A stretch of 64,000 nucleotides of DNA from Pseudomonadales bacterium. Lineage in GTDB: Bacteria > Pseudomonadota > Gammaproteobacteria > Pseudomonadales > Azotimanducaceae. Where the stretch lies: the NCBI GenBank assembly GCA_028281885.1, contig JANQJA010000008.1, positions 372,001-436,000 on the forward strand, written 5' to 3'. The first letter of the stretch is position 1. Each line of letters begins with the position of its first letter. This document shows, in pieces, positions 52,259 through 61,015 of the stretch. The position numbers and the translations under genes are program-made. The notes under the pieces were generated by a model that worked only from the letters and a program-made list of their open reading frames with translations, was not told the origin of the DNA and made no database searches.

Positions 52259-52855
52259 ATGCAGTTGCACCGTATCGATGGTCCTGCGGGACTGATTGAA
52301 TGCGTCCGGGTCGAACCGGAACACTGCATCGCCCGCGCCGTACTCTGTCATCCCCATCCGCTCTATGGCGGCAGTCTTGACGATCAGGTCCTCGGTTTCC
52401 TTGAGCAAGGTTGTTTGCAGGCCGGCGTCGCGGCCGTCCGGTTTAACTTCCGAGGCGTTGGCGATAGCGAGGGCAGCCATGACGGCGGTGGCGGTGAGGT
52501 GGATGACCTGGTGGCGGTCTGCGAATGGGCACGGGACCGGGCCTTGCCGCTGGTGGTCTGCGGTTATTCGTTTGGTGCCGGTATTGCCTGGCGCGGAGCA
52601 TCTGATGTGGGTGCGAAAGCCCTGGTATTGGTTGCGCCGCCCATGGCGATGGTTGAGGCAATCAGACCACCTGCAGTGCCGACGATGGTGTTTCTCGGCC
52701 GCCATGACGAGCTGGTGAATTATGAAGCGATGGCGGATCACCTTGCCGATACACCGGCGGTCATCGAATCACTGGAGGCGGATCATTTCTTTTTTGGTCA
52801 GCGTGAACGGATCGCGGACAGGACCGAAGCCTTTCTGAGCCGCGTGCTTGGTTAA
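52259..52855 (+). CDS. Small alpha/beta hydrolase
   Basis: A 198-residue alpha/beta hydrolase of the short YcjY/dienelactone-like group. CHPHPLYGGSLDDQV opens the fold, GYSFGA supplies the nucleophile Ser, GRHDELVNY the acid and LEADHFFFG the catalytic His. Neither signal peptide nor TM is present. It is likely co-transcribed with the patatin gene and ends at a strong bidirectional terminator. Confidence 0.8.
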   Translation: MQLHRIDGPAGLIECVRVEPEHCIARAVLCHPHPLYGGSLDDQVLGFLEQGCLQAGVAAVRFNFRGVGDSEGSHDGGGGEVDDLVAVCEWARDRALPLVVCGYSFGAGIAWRGASDVGAKALVLVAPPMAMVEAIRPPAVPTMVFLGRHDELVNYEAMADHLADTPAVIESLEADHFFFGQRERIADRTEAFLSRVLG

Positions 52856-52876
52856 CCTCTGGAAGGCTCAGAAATA

Positions 52877-52901
52877 AAAAAGGCCCCATACGGGGCCTTT
52901 T
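52877..52901. terminator. Bidirectional intrinsic terminator
   Basis: AAAAGGCCCC-ATAC-GGGGCCTTTT: a 7-bp GC stem flanked by A and T runs, readable in both directions. It lies between the convergent hydrolase gene and the porin gene and should end both transcripts. Confidence 0.92.
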
Positions 52902-52926
52902 CGATCACTACCGTCGGTAGAGCGTG

Positions 52927-53595
52927 TTAGAAGCTCTTGCCGATAGTCAGGACCAGTGCTTCGTCTTCAACAGGCGCGCCTGAAGAATCCAGATTCTGAT
53001 AACGGTCCCATGATGCATTGAGTTCTTCGCTGGAGAAGATCAGTGCAATACCGAAGTCGAGGTCGGCGATGGTGGTGCCGTATCCCAGTTCGACGTACTC
53101 GCCGTCGGCGTCGTCACCCCAGAAGCCCAGTGTGGCGTAGAGGCCGTTGTCAGGAGCGATGGTCAGACCGAGGAAGTCGTAGTCGGATGATGCGCTGGAG
53201 TAGCCGGCTTCACCGAAGGAATATTCCAGTCCGAAGATGCCGAAGCCCAGGTTCAGGTTGACTTCTTCGTATTTGTCATCGAAGGAACCAGTGTAGTAGT
53301 AACCGGTCAGGCCAACGCTGACTGACAGGCCGCCATCGAATTCCATGCCGTAGCCGCCGTAGACGTCTACTTCCAGACCTTCGCCGACGTCTGCGGTCCA
53401 GGAACCCAGGTAGAAACCACCGTTTTCGAAGTCGATGCCAGCGCTAGCTGAAGAATTCTTCTGGTGAACCCCCCGGAAATAGTACTCGGACGCGTATCCG
53501 ATGTTGTATGAAACCTCAGCCATCGCAGTCGTGGGTACGACTGCCGCAGCAGACGCGAGTACTGCGCCAGCAGCAAGTTGAGTTAGTTTCTTCAT
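52927..53595 (-). CDS. TorF family putative outer-membrane porin
   Basis: A 222-residue outer-membrane protein with a long signal peptide (PTTAMA). The opening VSYNIGYASEYYFRGVHQKNSSASAGIDFENGGFYLGSWT is the hallmark of the TorF/TIGR02001 family. Acidic, Tyr/Gly-rich strands follow, and it ends ALVLTIGKSF with terminal Phe. It probably forms a small channel for organic solutes. GGGAGG precedes the ATG. No gene is visible in the 250 bp upstream, where its promoter must lie. Confidence 0.88.
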   Translation of the reverse strand: MKKLTQLAAGAVLASAAAVVPTTAMAEVSYNIGYASEYYFRGVHQKNSSASAGIDFENGGFYLGSWTADVGEGLEVDVYGGYGMEFDGGLSVSVGLTGYYYTGSFDDKYEEVNLNLGFGIFGLEYSFGEAGYSSASSDYDFLGLTIAPDNGLYATLGFWGDDADGEYVELGYGTTIADLDFGIALIFSSEELNASWDRYQNLDSSGAPVEDEALVLTIGKSF

Positions 53596-53804
53596 AAAAT
53601 CCTCCCAGTTTTACGTAAAGTAGAAAGCGCGTAGCTTCTACGACGCCTTAGTTTGCAAACACTGTTCCAGTTTGGAAAAGTCTTTGATTCTTAAAGAAAT
53701 TAGTCGAGAACAGCGGAATGGCGTGCGAACCGACGCACCAACTAGGTGCGATCTTTGCCAGACGAGATTGGATAAAGCCCCAAATCAGGGCGCGAGGCGA
53801 TGGC

Positions 53805-53832
53805 ACTCTCCGGCGAGGGTTCGCCGGAGAGT
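53805..53832. terminator. Long perfect hairpin after the VOC gene
   Basis: Arms ACTCTCCGGCGA and TCGCCGGAGAGT, 12 bp and perfectly paired, with a GGGT loop. It lies 15 bases past the VOC gene stop on the minus strand. There is no T run, so termination may depend on Rho or it may only protect the 3' end of the transcript. Confidence 0.6.
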
Positions 53833-53846
53833 TCACCGGGTCAAGG

Positions 53847-54227
53847 TCAGGCTTCGCGGACGCCGAGCATCAGCCCATTGGTGGCCTTGGGATGCAGCAC
53901 GGCCTGGCCGCCGGCGTTGCTGACCACGGTCATACCGTTTGCCTCATAGTGCTTCAGGGCTTCTTCCAGGTTGTCGACTTCCATGATCATGATGTGCATG
54001 CCCTCACCCCGGGAAAGGGCCTTGCCGATGGGCGAGTCATCGGACGTCGGGCTCAGGATTTCGATGTAGCTGCCGTCGGGCAGGGTGAAGACGGCCTGTT
54101 TCGCGCCCAATGCCTCGCTGTCGGTAATCTTGTCCAGGGTGACACCCAGCTTGTCACGCCAGGTCTCAACGGCAGCATCGAAATCGTTGACGCGAATGGC
54201 AAAGTGATGAACGCTCTTGAAAGTCAT
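53847..54227 (-). CDS. VOC family protein (glyoxalase/dioxygenase fold)
   Basis: A 126-residue vicinal-oxygen-chelate protein with two beta-alpha-beta-beta-beta units. VHHFAIRVNDFDAAVETW opens the first (metal-ligand His likely), and GMHIMIMEVDNLEEALKHYEANG opens the second. It could be a methylmalonyl-CoA epimerase-like or glyoxalase-like enzyme. AGAGGAG precedes the ATG. It lies 35 bases downstream of the SMP-30 gene. Confidence 0.85.
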   Translation of the reverse strand: MTFKSVHHFAIRVNDFDAAVETWRDKLGVTLDKITDSEALGAKQAVFTLPDGSYIEILSPTSDDSPIGKALSRGEGMHIMIMEVDNLEEALKHYEANGMTVVSNAGGQAVLHPKATNGLMLGVREA

Positions 54228-54262
54228 GTATGTACTCCTCTTGAGAAGGGATGTGTAGAGTC

Positions 54263-55114
54263 TTAGGGTGAATCGCCACCGGCGACATCAACCTCAATCG
54301 CCTCGACGGTCGCGCTGGCTTCCTCGCGGGCTTTTTTCATGTCGCGACTATGTTCCAGGCGCATAATAAACAATGTTCTGCGATCAGGGCCTCCCAGTGT
54401 ACAGGCCATGGCAGACTTGTCGATGGTGATCCTGTCGGTAATCTCGCCCCCTTCAAGGACCCGCATGACCGATTGGGTAGGTGGTGAAGCGGTCCAGACT
54501 GCGCCGCTGTCGTCGAGACAGATGCCGTCCGGTGAATCACTCTCGAAGTCGGCAAATACGCGCTGGTTGGAGAGTGTGCCATCTGTCTCGATGGTGAACG
54601 CAGTGAGACCCGGTTTGAATGATTCCGCGACGATCAGTGTCTTGCCATCGGCGGTAATGACCATGCCGTTGGGAAACGACAGTCCCTCGGCGACGATCCT
54701 GGCGACGCCGTCGGCGTCGACGAGAATAATCGAGCCAGGCTTTCTTTCTTCCCCGGCTGCCCAGTTGAAGCCCATGTTACCGACATAGGATCTTCCGGTG
54801 GCGTCGGTCACCATGTCGTTGCAGGGCGCTGAAACCAGGTCGGAGAAGTCACTGAAGACAGACAGATCCTCGCCGTTGAAGCTCAGCAGTCTGCGGGTGC
54901 CGGTTGAGACGATAAGAAGCCGACCGTCGGGCAGGAAACCGAGGCCGCAGGGATGCTCGTCTTCGAGACGAACCACTTCCTTGAAGTGGCCCTCGAGGTT
55001 TGTCGTGCAGACGCGTCGTCCAATCGTGTCTGAAAACCAGAGGGTGTCGCCGCGCCAGCGAGGCGCTTCGCCGAAATGGATGCCGGTTGCAACCGTCCGT
55101 GTCTCCTGGGTCAT
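54263..55114 (-). CDS. SMP-30/gluconolactonase/LRE family protein
   Basis: A 283-residue six-bladed beta-propeller lactonase-like protein. EAPRWRGDTLWFSDTIGRR, CGLGFLPDGRLLIVST, CNDMVTDATGRSYVGN, FPNGMVITADGKTLIVAES and DGICLDDSGAVWTAS carry the metal-binding acids of the family (calcium or zinc). It would hydrolyse a lactone or cyclic ester. The ATG at 55114 follows AGGCGG; a longer frame upstream runs through an inverted repeat and is rejected. The left copy of the 22-bp inverted repeat (55123-55144) lies just upstream of its start. Confidence 0.86.
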   Translation of the reverse strand: MTQETRTVATGIHFGEAPRWRGDTLWFSDTIGRRVCTTNLEGHFKEVVRLEDEHPCGLGFLPDGRLLIVSTGTRRLLSFNGEDLSVFSDFSDLVSAPCNDMVTDATGRSYVGNMGFNWAAGEERKPGSIILVDADGVARIVAEGLSFPNGMVITADGKTLIVAESFKPGLTAFTIETDGTLSNQRVFADFESDSPDGICLDDSGAVWTASPPTQSVMRVLEGGEITDRITIDKSAMACTLGGPDRRTLFIMRLEHSRDMKKAREEASATVEAIEVDVAGGDSP

Positions 55115-55122
55115 GGACCGCC

Positions 55123-55384
55123 TAGCGCGGATATTGCACCAAATGCCTGAAAAATCGCGAAGGACGTTTTTCTCCTGAGCTGGCTCGTGAGCGCAGCCGT
55201 GTCTGGGCGACCCCATCGAGAAGCACGGCGCAGCGAGCACGGCAGCTCAGGGGGAATAAAGAACGAGCGAGATTCAGGTAAATGCTGGTGGCGGACAACG
55301 TGTGATTTCATCGCATTCATATACCTGCCTGAATGGCCTGACCCAGACGACCCGTACTAATGATTTGGTGCAATATCCGCGCTA
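55123..55384. repeat. 262-bp element bounded by perfect 22-bp inverted repeats
   Basis: The left repeat (55123-55144, beginning TAGCGCGGATATTGC) and the right repeat (55363-55384) are exact reverse complements. A second, imperfect pair lies inside (CCTGAGCTG at 55174-55182 and CAGCTCAGG at 55243-55251, with partial pairing beyond). The right copy includes the stop codon of the ligase gene. No target duplication or open reading frame is evident. It could be a MITE-like remnant or a large structured intergenic RNA. Confidence 0.75.
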
Positions 55385-56968
55385 ACCTTCTGCGATCTGC
55401 TTCACCGCGCGGTAGTTGATCTTGCCGTTTTCGTGCCGGATCTTGCCGTCCTCGACGAACTTGAATAGCCGTGGTTGCTTGTACCTGGCGATGTACTCCC
55501 CCAGCGTTTCCTTGATTGACTCTTCGTCAATCGGCTGATCGTCGGTGGTCTTGATCACTGCGGCGACCGCCTGACCGAAACGTTCATCTGGTATGCCGAC
55601 CACGGCGGCATCGTCGATACCGGGGACCTTTTTCAGGGCGTCTTCGACCTCTTCCGGGTAGACTTTCTCACCGCCGGTGTTGATACAGTTGGTACCACGG
55701 CCCAGTAGCGTCATGGTGCCGTCGGCAGCGACCTTGCACCAGTCTCCGGCCATAGAGTAGCGAACCCCGTCGATAACCGGCCAGGTCTTGGCGGATTTTT
55801 CCGGATCCTTGTAGTAGCCGATCGGCAAGGGACCGGACTTGGCGATCATGCCGGCTTCGTCTGAACCGGGTTCCACTTCTCGCAGGTCCTCGGTGAATAC
55901 CTTGACGTTAGCGCCAACGACGAACTTGCCGGTCTGGGTCTTCTCACCCTTGGTGATGGTCAGGCGTCCGAGGCCAGAGCCCTCGGACGAGCCAAGACCG
56001 TCGGTCAGAATCGCGTCGTCTGACAGATACTCGAGTAACTCCATCTTGCAGTGGTCACTCCACATGGCGCCTGCTGACGAAATATGTTCAATGGATGAGA
56101 GATCGTACTTGTCCGGGTTGGCCCTGAGTTCCTGTAGCAGCGGTACGCAGAATGCATCGCCAACAATGGCCATACGCTTGACCTTGTTGCGCTGAATCTC
56201 GCTCAGACAGACGGCGGCGTCAAAGCGTGGGGTTGGCAGCATGATGATGCAGGAACCGCGGGCCAGGCCACTCATCAAGGTCGTTAGGCCTGTAGAATGC
56301 ATCAGCGGAGCCGCAGCCAGGGAAACATTCTGCGGGCTATCGAGAACTGACTGAACGATCTCGTCCATGTCGGCGCTATCGACTGAAGCGATCGCAGCGA
56401 TCCGCTGTTTCTGCGGCCACATGACTGCTTTCGGATATCCGGTGGTGCCGCCGGTGTACATGAAGTACATGTCGTCGCCGGATCGCTGGATATCCAGTTT
56501 CGAGCTGTTGCCCTTGGTACACAGGGATTCGAAGTCGAGCGCGAAGTCAGCGATGTCATCACCCACCTCGATAAAAGCCTTCACCTTGGTCAGCTTTGGC
56601 TTCAGGTGTTCGATGTGATCACGAAACTCGGTTTCGTAAACGATGGCCTCGCTGTCGGAGTTGTCAAACAGGTATTCCAGTTCGTGATCCACGTAACGAT
56701 AGTTGATGTTGACGTGGACGAAACGACCTTTGACGCAGGCGGCCCAGAGTTCCGCATAGGCAGGACAGTTCTTCAGATAGAAGGAAACCTTGCTGTCCGG
56801 TTGCAACCCGATTTCCTGCAGGCTTCTGGCCAGTCTGTTGCTGCGTTCGTCCAGTTCCTTCCACGTCAGTACGTGATCGCCCTGGATGATGGCCTTGCGA
56901 TCTCCAATTCTGGGCGCAAGCGCGTCGTAGATATCACCGTAATTTAGATCGGGAACAGACGTCGTCAT
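55382..56968 (-). CDS. AMP-dependent acyl-CoA synthetase
   Basis: A 528-residue ANL-superfamily ligase that activates a carboxylic acid with ATP to acyl-CoA. The P-loop core is MYTGGTTGYPKAVMWP (near residues 170-185). YSMAGDWCKVAADGTMTLLGRG and CINTGGEKVYPEEVEDAL are the later conserved blocks. The terminal Lys region ENGKINYRAVKQ ends with the active-site Lys. Such enzymes prepare fatty or terpenoid acids for beta-oxidation. CAGGAAAA lies before the ATG at 56968. The stop codon is inside the right inverted repeat. Confidence 0.9.
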   Translation of the reverse strand: MTTSVPDLNYGDIYDALAPRIGDRKAIIQGDHVLTWKELDERSNRLARSLQEIGLQPDSKVSFYLKNCPAYAELWAACVKGRFVHVNINYRYVDHELEYLFDNSDSEAIVYETEFRDHIEHLKPKLTKVKAFIEVGDDIADFALDFESLCTKGNSSKLDIQRSGDDMYFMYTGGTTGYPKAVMWPQKQRIAAIASVDSADMDEIVQSVLDSPQNVSLAAAPLMHSTGLTTLMSGLARGSCIIMLPTPRFDAAVCLSEIQRNKVKRMAIVGDAFCVPLLQELRANPDKYDLSSIEHISSAGAMWSDHCKMELLEYLSDDAILTDGLGSSEGSGLGRLTITKGEKTQTGKFVVGANVKVFTEDLREVEPGSDEAGMIAKSGPLPIGYYKDPEKSAKTWPVIDGVRYSMAGDWCKVAADGTMTLLGRGTNCINTGGEKVYPEEVEDALKKVPGIDDAAVVGIPDERFGQAVAAVIKTTDDQPIDEESIKETLGEYIARYKQPRLFKFVEDGKIRHENGKINYRAVKQIAEG

Positions 56969-57416
56969 TTTTCCTGCTGGTAGCCACTTCGGGGCGGAAA
57001 AGACTACCTTGCTTCATGACTATTAAGCAACGGAAATAGCTCGTTATCACTCCTGTTCATGAAGATGCATTCACGAGCTGTTGCCTTGATTTTCCGGGAC
57101 GACTCAGGGTGATCTGAGTTTCTGTTGGAAACGGGCGGTGAACACGTTTTCGATGCGTGACCCGGAAGGAAGATGCTTCTCTTGCCGTTGAAAACCCAGG
57201 GGCATCACTCGCCGTGATGATGGCGTGCGGATTGCGCAGCGAAAAATGTTTGGGTCCGCGAAAATGAGCGTGGCCTGAAGGAAGGTGAGACGGCACCGAA
57301 GATCGGCTGCGCCTGCTAAAGATTCACCGGTTCATGCTCAAGCTCATTGGCAAACCCACATGATGTTCACTAGTATCGAAAGCCTGATACTGCGTGTCAA
57401 AGAGAGGGAAAGTTTC
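56969..57416. other. 448-bp gap between ligase and alcohol dehydrogenase genes
   Basis: No gene with credible composition or ribosome-binding site is visible. A purine-rich tract AAAGAGAGGGAAAG just before 57417 is the ribosome-binding site of the alcohol dehydrogenase gene. Short open frames here lack family features and codon bias. The region should hold the two divergent promoters. Confidence 0.5.
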
Positions 57417-58517
57417 ATGGTATCGATGAAATCTGCCGTCGTTACCGGACCCGGGCCGCTGACCGTTGAGCGAGTGGAGCTGAACGGGCCAGAGGCTGGC
57501 GAGGTCCTTGTCAAGATCACAGCCTGTGGTGTTTGTCATTCCGACCTTCACCATATCAACCGCATCCGCCGTGCCGGTGTTGCGCCGGAACCGCTCATCC
57601 TCGGTCATGAGGCCGCAGGTGTGGTGCAAGAGGTTGGATCCGGTGTGACCACCGTACAGCCCGGGGACCATGTGATCATGGCGTTCCATCCACAATGCGG
57701 CACCTGCTACTTCTGTCGTCGGGCGCAACCGCAGATCTGTGAGTCCCCCGATTTTCCTGAGCGGGCAGTTACCGGGGCGCGGCCGAGACTGCTGCTTGAC
57801 GGCAAGACACCTGCCCGGCAGGGCATCGGCGTCGGCGGGTTTTCGGAATACACCTGCATGCCTGAGGGTGGCGTGATCAAGATTAGAAAGGATGCACCAC
57901 TCGATACGGTCTGCCTGATTGGTTGCGGCGTCACGACCGGGGTTGGTGCCGCCATCAATGGCGCCAAGGTAGAACCGGGATCCATGGTGGCTGTCATCGG
58001 TCTTGGCGGCGTTGGCCTTAACTGTGTCCAGGGTGCGAGAATGGCGGGGGCGCATCGCATCATCGCCATCGATACCCTGACCTCGAAACTTGAGCTTGCA
58101 GCGAAGTTCGGTGCCACCGATTTTGTCAACGCCAGTGAGGTAGATGACGTCGTCAAGACTGTCGTCGAGATGACTGATGGGCGGCTGGATTATGCGTTCG
58201 AGGCCATTGGTCTTGGCAAGACCATCGAGCAGGCATTCAACATGATCCGTCGTGGCGGAACGGCGGTCGTGGTAGGTGTCACCCAGGATAATGTAACGGT
58301 GTCTGGCGGCATGTTCCTGGGCGAGCGCACCCTGACTGGCTCGTTGTACGGATCAACCAATGTCCATTACATGATCCCGCGGCTTGTGGACATGTATATG
58401 GAGGGTCAGCTGATGCTGGACGAGCTTGTTTCAAAGCGTCGTCCGCTCGAAGAGATCAACGAGGCGTTTGCCGATATCGAGGCAGGAGCTGTCGCTCGCT
58501 CGGTTATTAACTTCTGA
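57417..58517 (+). CDS. Zinc-dependent alcohol dehydrogenase
   Basis: A 366-residue MDR alcohol dehydrogenase with GVCHSDLHH, GHEAAG and GCGVTTG (catalytic zinc) and QCGTCYFCRRAQPQIC (structural zinc). The NAD site is GLGGVGLNCV. It is closer to the 50687 protein than to the 43877 one. GAGGGAAAG precedes the ATG at 57417; another ATG lies three codons downstream. The flavin monooxygenase gene starts 39 bp after its stop, so a route alcohol, ketone, ester is suggested. Confidence 0.9.
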   Translation: MVSMKSAVVTGPGPLTVERVELNGPEAGEVLVKITACGVCHSDLHHINRIRRAGVAPEPLILGHEAAGVVQEVGSGVTTVQPGDHVIMAFHPQCGTCYFCRRAQPQICESPDFPERAVTGARPRLLLDGKTPARQGIGVGGFSEYTCMPEGGVIKIRKDAPLDTVCLIGCGVTTGVGAAINGAKVEPGSMVAVIGLGGVGLNCVQGARMAGAHRIIAIDTLTSKLELAAKFGATDFVNASEVDDVVKTVVEMTDGRLDYAFEAIGLGKTIEQAFNMIRRGGTAVVVGVTQDNVTVSGGMFLGERTLTGSLYGSTNVHYMIPRLVDMYMEGQLMLDELVSKRRPLEEINEAFADIEAGAVARSVINF

Positions 58518-58555
58518 TTTGGGTCAGGCTGTGCGCAGCCTGTTATGAGGCATAG

Positions 58556-60013
58556 ATGGAATATTTTGATGTACTGATTGTTGGTGCGGGTATTGCCGGG
58601 GTCGGCTCGTCCTACCACCTGAGAACCCAGGCTCCCGACAAGTCATTTTTGGTGCTCGAAGGATACGAATCTTTCGGTGGCACCTGGTGGAGCCATCGAT
58701 ATCCCGGTATCCGTTCTGACAGTGACCTTCACACCTTTGGTTATCGCTTTAAACCCTGGACTGGTGTACCGATCGCAACCGCAGAAGAGATTCTGAATTA
58801 CATGGGCGAGGTAATCGAAGAAAATGATATTGCCCCGCATATTCGCTACAACCACTGGGTAGAAGAAGCTCATTGGTCCAGTCAGACGAAACGCTGGACG
58901 ATTACTGCGACGAACAAAGAGACCGGCGAGACAGTGACCATCGAGGCTGGTTTTCTGTGGATGTGCCAGGGTTATTATGATCATGAGACCGGCTACACGC
59001 CGCACTGGGATGGCATGGAGAATTTCGAGGGTACGATTGTTCATCCCAAGACCTGGCCGGAAGACCTTGATTATCATGACAAGGATGTTGTCGTCATCGG
59101 TTCCGGCGCGACTACGGCCACGCTGGTGCCAGCGATGGCAGAAGATTGCAAGAGCTGTACGGTGCTACAGCGCTCTCCGACTTACTTCCGCACCGGCAAA
59201 AACAAGATTGATACGGCCGAACGCCTGCGCAAGCTTGAGATTCCGGAGGAATGGATTCATGAGATTGTCAGGCGAGAAATGCTTTACATGGGTTATATCG
59301 GGCTTGAGCGTGCCCGAAAGGACCCTGAGCTGGTCAAGGAAGAGATGCTGGATGGTGTCAGGGAGTATCTCTCTGACGATGTTGTTAAGGAGCATTTCAC
59401 GCCGCGCTACCGACCTTGGCAACAGCGCGTTGCTTTCGTACCCGATGCGGATCTTTTTAAGGCGATCAGCGATGGTGCAGCGGATGTCGTTACCGACGAG
59501 ATCGATTGTTTTACGACTGATGGCATACGGACCAAGTCGGGTAAAGAGTTAAAGGCAGACATTATTGTCACCGCCACGGGATTCAATATGAAGGTGTTAG
59601 GCGGTATCGATTTCTTTGTCGACAACGAGAAAGTCGATTTTGCAAAGACGGTGACTTATCGGGGCATGATGTTCACCGGTGTCCCCAACATGATCTGGGT
59701 ATTTGGCTACTTCAGGGCGGCGTGGACGCTGCGCGTTGACCTGCTGGGAGATTTCGTCATCCGGCTGCTCAAGCATATGGACGAGAAAGGCGTTTCTGCT
59801 GTCACACCGGTCCTCAATGTAGAAGAAGAGCAGATGGAGCGCTTCGACTGGATCGATCCCGAGAACTTTAATCCGAATTATCTGCGGCGGGCGATGGACA
59901 TCATGCCCAAGCGCATCGATAAACCGGAGTGGCAGCATACCCAGAATTACTGGCTCGAGAAAGACGAGATCCCGGACATCGATCTGGATGACCCGGTTTT
60001 TGTTTACCAGTAG
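58556..60013 (+). CDS. Flavin-containing (Baeyer-Villiger-type) monooxygenase
   Basis: A 485-residue class B flavoprotein monooxygenase. The FAD motif is VGAGIAGVGSSYHL at the N-terminus. The BVMO fingerprint FxGxxxHxxxW appears as FEGTIVHPKTWP near residue 160. The NADPH Rossmann motif VIGSGATTATLVP follows. It would insert oxygen into a ketone (to an ester or lactone) or hydroxylate. The nearby SMP-30 lactonase, esterases and alcohol dehydrogenases could act before and after it. GAGG precedes the ATG. The next gene starts 9 bases past its stop. Confidence 0.88.
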   Translation: MEYFDVLIVGAGIAGVGSSYHLRTQAPDKSFLVLEGYESFGGTWWSHRYPGIRSDSDLHTFGYRFKPWTGVPIATAEEILNYMGEVIEENDIAPHIRYNHWVEEAHWSSQTKRWTITATNKETGETVTIEAGFLWMCQGYYDHETGYTPHWDGMENFEGTIVHPKTWPEDLDYHDKDVVVIGSGATTATLVPAMAEDCKSCTVLQRSPTYFRTGKNKIDTAERLRKLEIPEEWIHEIVRREMLYMGYIGLERARKDPELVKEEMLDGVREYLSDDVVKEHFTPRYRPWQQRVAFVPDADLFKAISDGAADVVTDEIDCFTTDGIRTKSGKELKADIIVTATGFNMKVLGGIDFFVDNEKVDFAKTVTYRGMMFTGVPNMIWVFGYFRAAWTLRVDLLGDFVIRLLKHMDEKGVSAVTPVLNVEEEQMERFDWIDPENFNPNYLRRAMDIMPKRIDKPEWQHTQNYWLEKDEIPDIDLDDPVFVYQ

Positions 60014-60022
60014 GTCAGGGCT

Positions 60023-61009
60023 ATGGCAGATGTCCCCCTCGGTCTGACCAATGGTTCGCTTGCCAGCTTTGGTCCGGCGACCATGGTTGATATTGTCGTT
60101 GAAGCCCGCGAGCTTGGATATGCTTCTTTCTGGGTGATCGAGGCATTTGGTACCGATGCCATGACGATACTGGGCGCCGTCAGTCAGCGCACCGAAGGCA
60201 TGCAGCTGGGCACCGGCATCATTCCCGCCCAGTTACGTACGCCCCAGTTGGCGGCAATGTCGGCCGCAACCCTGCAACAACTCAATCCGAATGCTGATGT
60301 GCTGCTGGGAGTCGGGGTTTCCGCGCCGGGTATCCTGCGATTGCACGGCGTCGAAGCAGCGGACAAGCCCGTTCGCTTCATGCGCGAGTACCTGACCTTG
60401 CTGCGGGAATGCCTGAGTGGAGAATCTGTCACCTTCGAGGGTGACTACTTCCAGGTGAAACGATTCAGGCTGGGCCTGCGACAGGGAGAGCGACGACCGA
60501 AGATCGTCCTCGCTGCGCTGAATCCCAGGATGCTGAAACTGGCCGGCGAACTCGCCGACGGCGTATTGTTTAACTACATTCCCCAGGCCATGGTCGGCCC
60601 CTCAATCGAAGCGGTAAGGGAAGGCGGTGATGCCACAATTTATGCCTATGTCCATGCCGCGGTGACTGACTTTGAGCCCAACGTTGATTCAGCGCGCCGC
60701 GATATATTCAACTACGCCATGGCCGATGGTTACGCCAATATGTTTCGCCGGGCGGGGTTTTCTGACGAGGTAAATGAGCTGCGCGAGCGTTATGCGGCCG
60801 GTGATCGCGAAGGTTCGATTGCTGCAGTGTCAGACAGGATGGTGCAGGCTATCGACTTTATTGGCTCAGAGAGCGAGGTCAGCGATTTTGTGCGCGGACA
60901 TGTCGACGCGGGGATCGATCATCCGGTGCTCATGGCCATGCCATGGGGCGATGATCGACGACTGGTGGTGAGAAAAACGATGGAAGCTGCTGCCTCGGCC
61001 CTGTCGTGA
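60023..61009 (+). CDS. LLM class flavin-dependent oxidoreductase
   Basis: A 328-residue luciferase-like (F420- or FMN-dependent) oxidoreductase with the TIM-barrel opening LASFGPATMVDIVVEARELGYASFWVIEAFGTDAMTILGAVSQRTEGMQLGTGI and the family block LLGVGVSAPGILRLHG. It may be an F420-dependent reductase or a monooxygenase using reduced flavin from a separate reductase. It follows the BVMO gene closely and converges on an SDR gene (6-base gap), so it is probably part of the same degradation unit. Confidence 0.85.
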   Translation: MADVPLGLTNGSLASFGPATMVDIVVEARELGYASFWVIEAFGTDAMTILGAVSQRTEGMQLGTGIIPAQLRTPQLAAMSAATLQQLNPNADVLLGVGVSAPGILRLHGVEAADKPVRFMREYLTLLRECLSGESVTFEGDYFQVKRFRLGLRQGERRPKIVLAALNPRMLKLAGELADGVLFNYIPQAMVGPSIEAVREGGDATIYAYVHAAVTDFEPNVDSARRDIFNYAMADGYANMFRRAGFSDEVNELRERYAAGDREGSIAAVSDRMVQAIDFIGSESEVSDFVRGHVDAGIDHPVLMAMPWGDDRRLVVRKTMEAAASALS

Positions 61010-61015
61010 TGGCCA

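Noticed and set aside
57057-57296. 79-codon open frame in the 448-bp gap on the minus strand
   Set aside because: No ribosome-binding site or family similarity; it overlaps likely promoter DNA of the flanking genes.
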